Shown piece by piece: positions 10,401-12,500 of a DNA stretch of 12,500 nt; within the stretch, counting starts at the first letter, position 1; each line of letters begins with the position of its first letter. The notes under the pieces were generated by a model. It was not told where the DNA came from. It saw nothing but the letters and a program-made list of their open reading frames with translations, and ran no database searches. Origin of the DNA: Cryptococcus deneoformans JEC21. Taxonomy: Eukaryota; Basidiomycota; Tremellomycetes; Tremellales; Cryptococcaceae. The stretch is from the NCBI RefSeq assembly GCF_000091045.1, contig NC_006684.1, positions 822,501 to 835,000 on the forward strand. Reading direction: 5' to 3'. The position numbers and the translations under genes were made by a program.

Positions 10401-10761
10401 ATAATACTCATTAGGTTCCGCATTGATATCTGGCAATCTTGTCTCAAGCTGTCCAAGTTTGCCCAACCTCGACACATTATTGGGTGGGCTCTTTGGCTTT
10501 GTAGGGACTTGACTCTCATGAAGAGCTTGGGTGAGAAGTTCTGCCTTATCGCCAGCATGGGCAAGCGGGTCGAGTTCATGATCTGTGGGAGTAGTCGCCG
10601 CTGAAGGGGTGGTCGAAGGTGGAACATCATTTTCGATGAAAAGAAGATTCTTTGGGACCGGCAGCTGGTCAAGTAAAAGAATCAGTCTGTGTTGTTGGAA
10701 TGTGCATCTTGCAGAAAAAAAAAAAAATTACCTTGGCCTTCTCGAGGGGCTGGGAAGACAT
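7473..10761 (-). CDS. NTH1: Neutral (cytosolic) trehalase, GH37
   Basis: This enzyme hydrolyses trehalose to two glucoses in the cytosol. The 14 exons, in coding order, are 10761-10732, 10664-10359, 10311-10230, 10192-10102, 10061-9974, 9914-9637, 9583-9373, 9325-8756, 8707-8370, 8312-8212, 8162-8057, 8006-7920, 7865-7739 and 7685-7473, giving 875 residues. Residues 1 to about 147 are a disordered regulatory arm with RARTFS (106-111) and a PKA-type RRLS (135-138). Asp166, Asp168, Asn170, Gln172 and Asp177 form the calcium-binding loop known from yeast Nth1. Then follow the catalytic domain with signature 1 [13 protein letters not shown] (350-362), [31 protein letters not shown] with candidate catalytic Asp529, GTEESRG, signature 2 [10 protein letters not shown] (697-706) and PEKFDV with candidate catalytic Glu748. 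The 70 residues of the last exon form a charged C-terminal tail. No signal peptide is present, which separates it from acid trehalases. No break was seen, so it is probably functional. Confidence 0.95.
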
Positions 10762-12073
10762 GTTGGCTATTGGTATATGAAATTCGTTGATAGCGGAAAG
10801 GTCGTCACTCCAGTCTAGTAGGAGCTGCTTGGGAGAACGAAGTTGGAGTGAAGGAGATAAGTGGTAAGTTCTAGGGCTCGTTGGGAATGGCTTGATCTTT
10901 GGGCGCGGGCGAAAGTGAACAGACGGGTCATCGTTAGCTCGAAACGAAACAAGGGCATGGGAATCAGATACTGCGCGCTGTAAGGGCATGGCAGAAGGTT
11001 TTATTTTTGGGATTGGATAAGGTTTTTCTGGGGTGCGGATGGAGTCGAAGGGGTATGCACCCGCCCAACAGCGGTTAATATAGCTGGCTGAGCGCCAAAA
11101 GAGGCGAAGAGGAGAGGCACAGAAGGTGCCAGCGTAGGCGAAAGAAGCCCAGAGCAGTTGGCAAACGACTGGCGAAGCCCACGGGAGAAAGGATGCTTCC
11201 GAGGATCGTGGATCAGGGAGATGAAAAGAGGGACTCACTTGGGGGTTGTGGGTGACGGAAGGGTGGGGAATCCAAGTGAATTGAATGGAGCAGTAATGAT
11301 AGGCTGGGCTGAGTCACGAGACGGCGGCGGTCGGCTGGTGCGTGGATCCTTTATTTGTGGCGAAGAAAGGGACGCTGTGGTCTGGGAATGTATGTAAGAG
11401 AACAGGTATACGTATGAATCTATGCGCTATGTACGAATATATATACCAGGCTGGCAACGACCCTTGGAGCGGGCGAAACGAACCTCCATTCGGCTTCGGA
11501 CGCTGCTGCCTATGAGCTATGATGCAATACACACCCTTCTCGCTCTCCACAAACACCCCATATCCACACATCCCATGTTCACTTCGTATGCACATTTCCA
11601 CCACATGTCTGCATACTTCCCCCATGGCATCCCCCTTCTCTCACTTCCTCGTCTTTCCCGGGAAGCAAATCATGCATTGGATCGCGAGCGACGGTCTGCT
11701 GCCGACCGCTGGCGTCACATGCTGTGTCCATCACTCGCCAGCGACCTCGGGAATGCAGATAGGCCGTTTCTCCGCACGGCGTGCAGCACTTGAACGCTGC
11801 ATGGCGATCCGCAGAGACGTGCAGCAGTTTGACTAGCGTTGTCTGGGTGTGATGAAAGGAGGCACGTTTCCGTGACAGCCGGAGCGGCGCCAGGCAGCGG
11901 CACACCTCACCCACTGATTATCGCGCTGTTATCGGATGTCAAACCCGTAAACATCAGACGGATCATCGGCCGCCACTGTGTCCCCCCTGCCCCAAGCGCA
12001 CCCCGTCTTCCGTCCCTTGGGCCATTCACACCCGTGCCGCTCGCCTTGTCTGCCCTGTGCGTTCGCCACTGCC
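10762..12073. other. Divergent promoter region between trehalase and a plus-strand gene
   Basis: About 1.3 kb separates the two start codons, which point away from each other, so regulatory DNA for both genes should lie here. The half near the trehalase is mixed, with an AT-rich TATATATA at about 11436-11443. The half near 11460-12070 is pyrimidine-rich on the plus strand, common just before fungal start sites. The minus-strand frame joined to the trehalase ATG stays open back to an ATG at 11238. I see no independent gene. Confidence 0.5.
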
Positions 12074-12500
12074 ATGCCTCTTCACAATCCCATCTGGTAC
12101 GTTGTCGTAGTTCGGGCGATCATTTCTTCAGCCGATCATGGTCAGCAATGCTCATCCTCGGACGCAGGGAGGTCATCGAACCTCATCTTGTCCGCCACAA
12201 TCTATACACCGTCAAAGATCCCAGTGAGTCACTCATAAGACCCAGCGTCATGTCATTATGCTCATTCGCTTCTGGCTGTTGAAGCCTACGGCCGCTATCT
12301 TCTCCCCCATCACCCGCCTCATCTTGAATTGGTTAATGATCCCGCCGTTTCCCATAACTATCGTCGAGTTTTTCTACGGCCATTCAACTCGTTCCGGTCG
12401 TATCATGAAGCCTATGACACAACGCAGATCATTCATGCCGAGAACATCTCACTCATTCCCGAAGAACTTGATTCTGGCGTCAAACGCGGGGGGAGATGGG
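12074..12500 (+). CDS. 5' part of an unrecognised protein gene, truncated by the window
   Basis: The exons are 12074-12096, 12168-12223 and 12285 to the window edge. Introns of 71 bp (GTACGT...GCAG) and 61 bp (GTGAGT...GAAG) keep a single open frame. The predicted protein starts MPLHNPIWEVIEPHLVRHNL and continues through YGRYLLPHHPPHLELV, NYRRVFLRPFNSFRSYHEAYD and ENISLIPEELDSGVKRGG, about 98 residues so far. It is soluble-looking, rich in His, Arg and Pro, without a signal peptide or membrane segment in the visible part. I recognise no family. The ATG at 12074 has a good context (GCC before it). An alternative is a start at 12148 with the first intron retained, which gives a different N-terminus in the same frame. 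It is divergent from the trehalase gene. Confidence 0.6.

Noticed and set aside
11422..11836. Overlapping plus-strand frames of 105-123 residues
   Set aside because: They lie in pyrimidine-rich promoter DNA and have repetitive His/Pro/Ser content without splice or family support.
11049..11988. Three STRE-like pentamers (AGGGG at 11049; CCCCT at 11632 and 11984) in the trehalase promoter
   Set aside because: About this number is expected by chance in 1.3 kb on both strands, so no stress-element claim is made.
1..12500. tRNA genes, CRISPR arrays, transposon ends
   Set aside because: A B-box-like GGTTCGA on the minus strand near 12178 lies in a coding exon without a tRNA fold; no spaced repeats, terminal inverted repeats or transposase motifs were seen by eye.

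Overview
The window looks like nuclear DNA of an intron-dense basidiomycete yeast, most like the Tremellales (Cryptococcus/Kwoniella type). This is inferred from many short introns (37-121 bp, mostly 40-65 bp, GT...AG, often with CTAAC/CTGAC-like branch sites), small exons, TATA/AT-rich spacers and the families recognised. No bacterial operon, CRISPR array, RNA gene or intact mobile element was seen. Gene models were spliced by hand; each of the three complete models closes to a whole number of codons and rests on splice-site quality, frame continuity and, where available, family motifs.

Layout, left to right. 1-1178: mostly AT-rich spacer with one GC-richer patch (about 622-798) of unclear status. 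1179-2079 (minus): five-exon gene for a small secreted serine-rich protein, probably GPI-anchored, with a Kre9/Knh1-like domain. 2080-3346: spacer with TATA elements. 3347-4394 (plus): relic of a class I SAM-dependent methyltransferase, broken by stops and frameshifts. 4508-6688 (minus): six-exon gene for an unrecognised 632-residue protein with one membrane segment; its 5' end may lie further upstream. 6767-7472: spacer with a TGTT/TGTC microsatellite. 7473-10761 (minus): complete 14-exon neutral trehalase gene (NTH1 type, GH37, 875 residues), with an N-terminal PKA-type site, a calcium-binding loop and both trehalase signatures. 10762-12073: divergent promoter region of about 1.3 kb. 12074-12500 (plus): 5' end of an unrecognised gene that runs off the window.

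The genes do not form a pathway. The trehalase mobilises the stress and spore sugar trehalose in the cytosol; the small serine-rich protein belongs to the wall or cell surface; the membrane protein and the truncated gene have no assignable function. I found no convincing new multi-gene system. The most useful observations are the methyltransferase relic, the unrecognised membrane protein and the regulatory N-terminus, C-terminal tail and in-frame leader of the trehalase.
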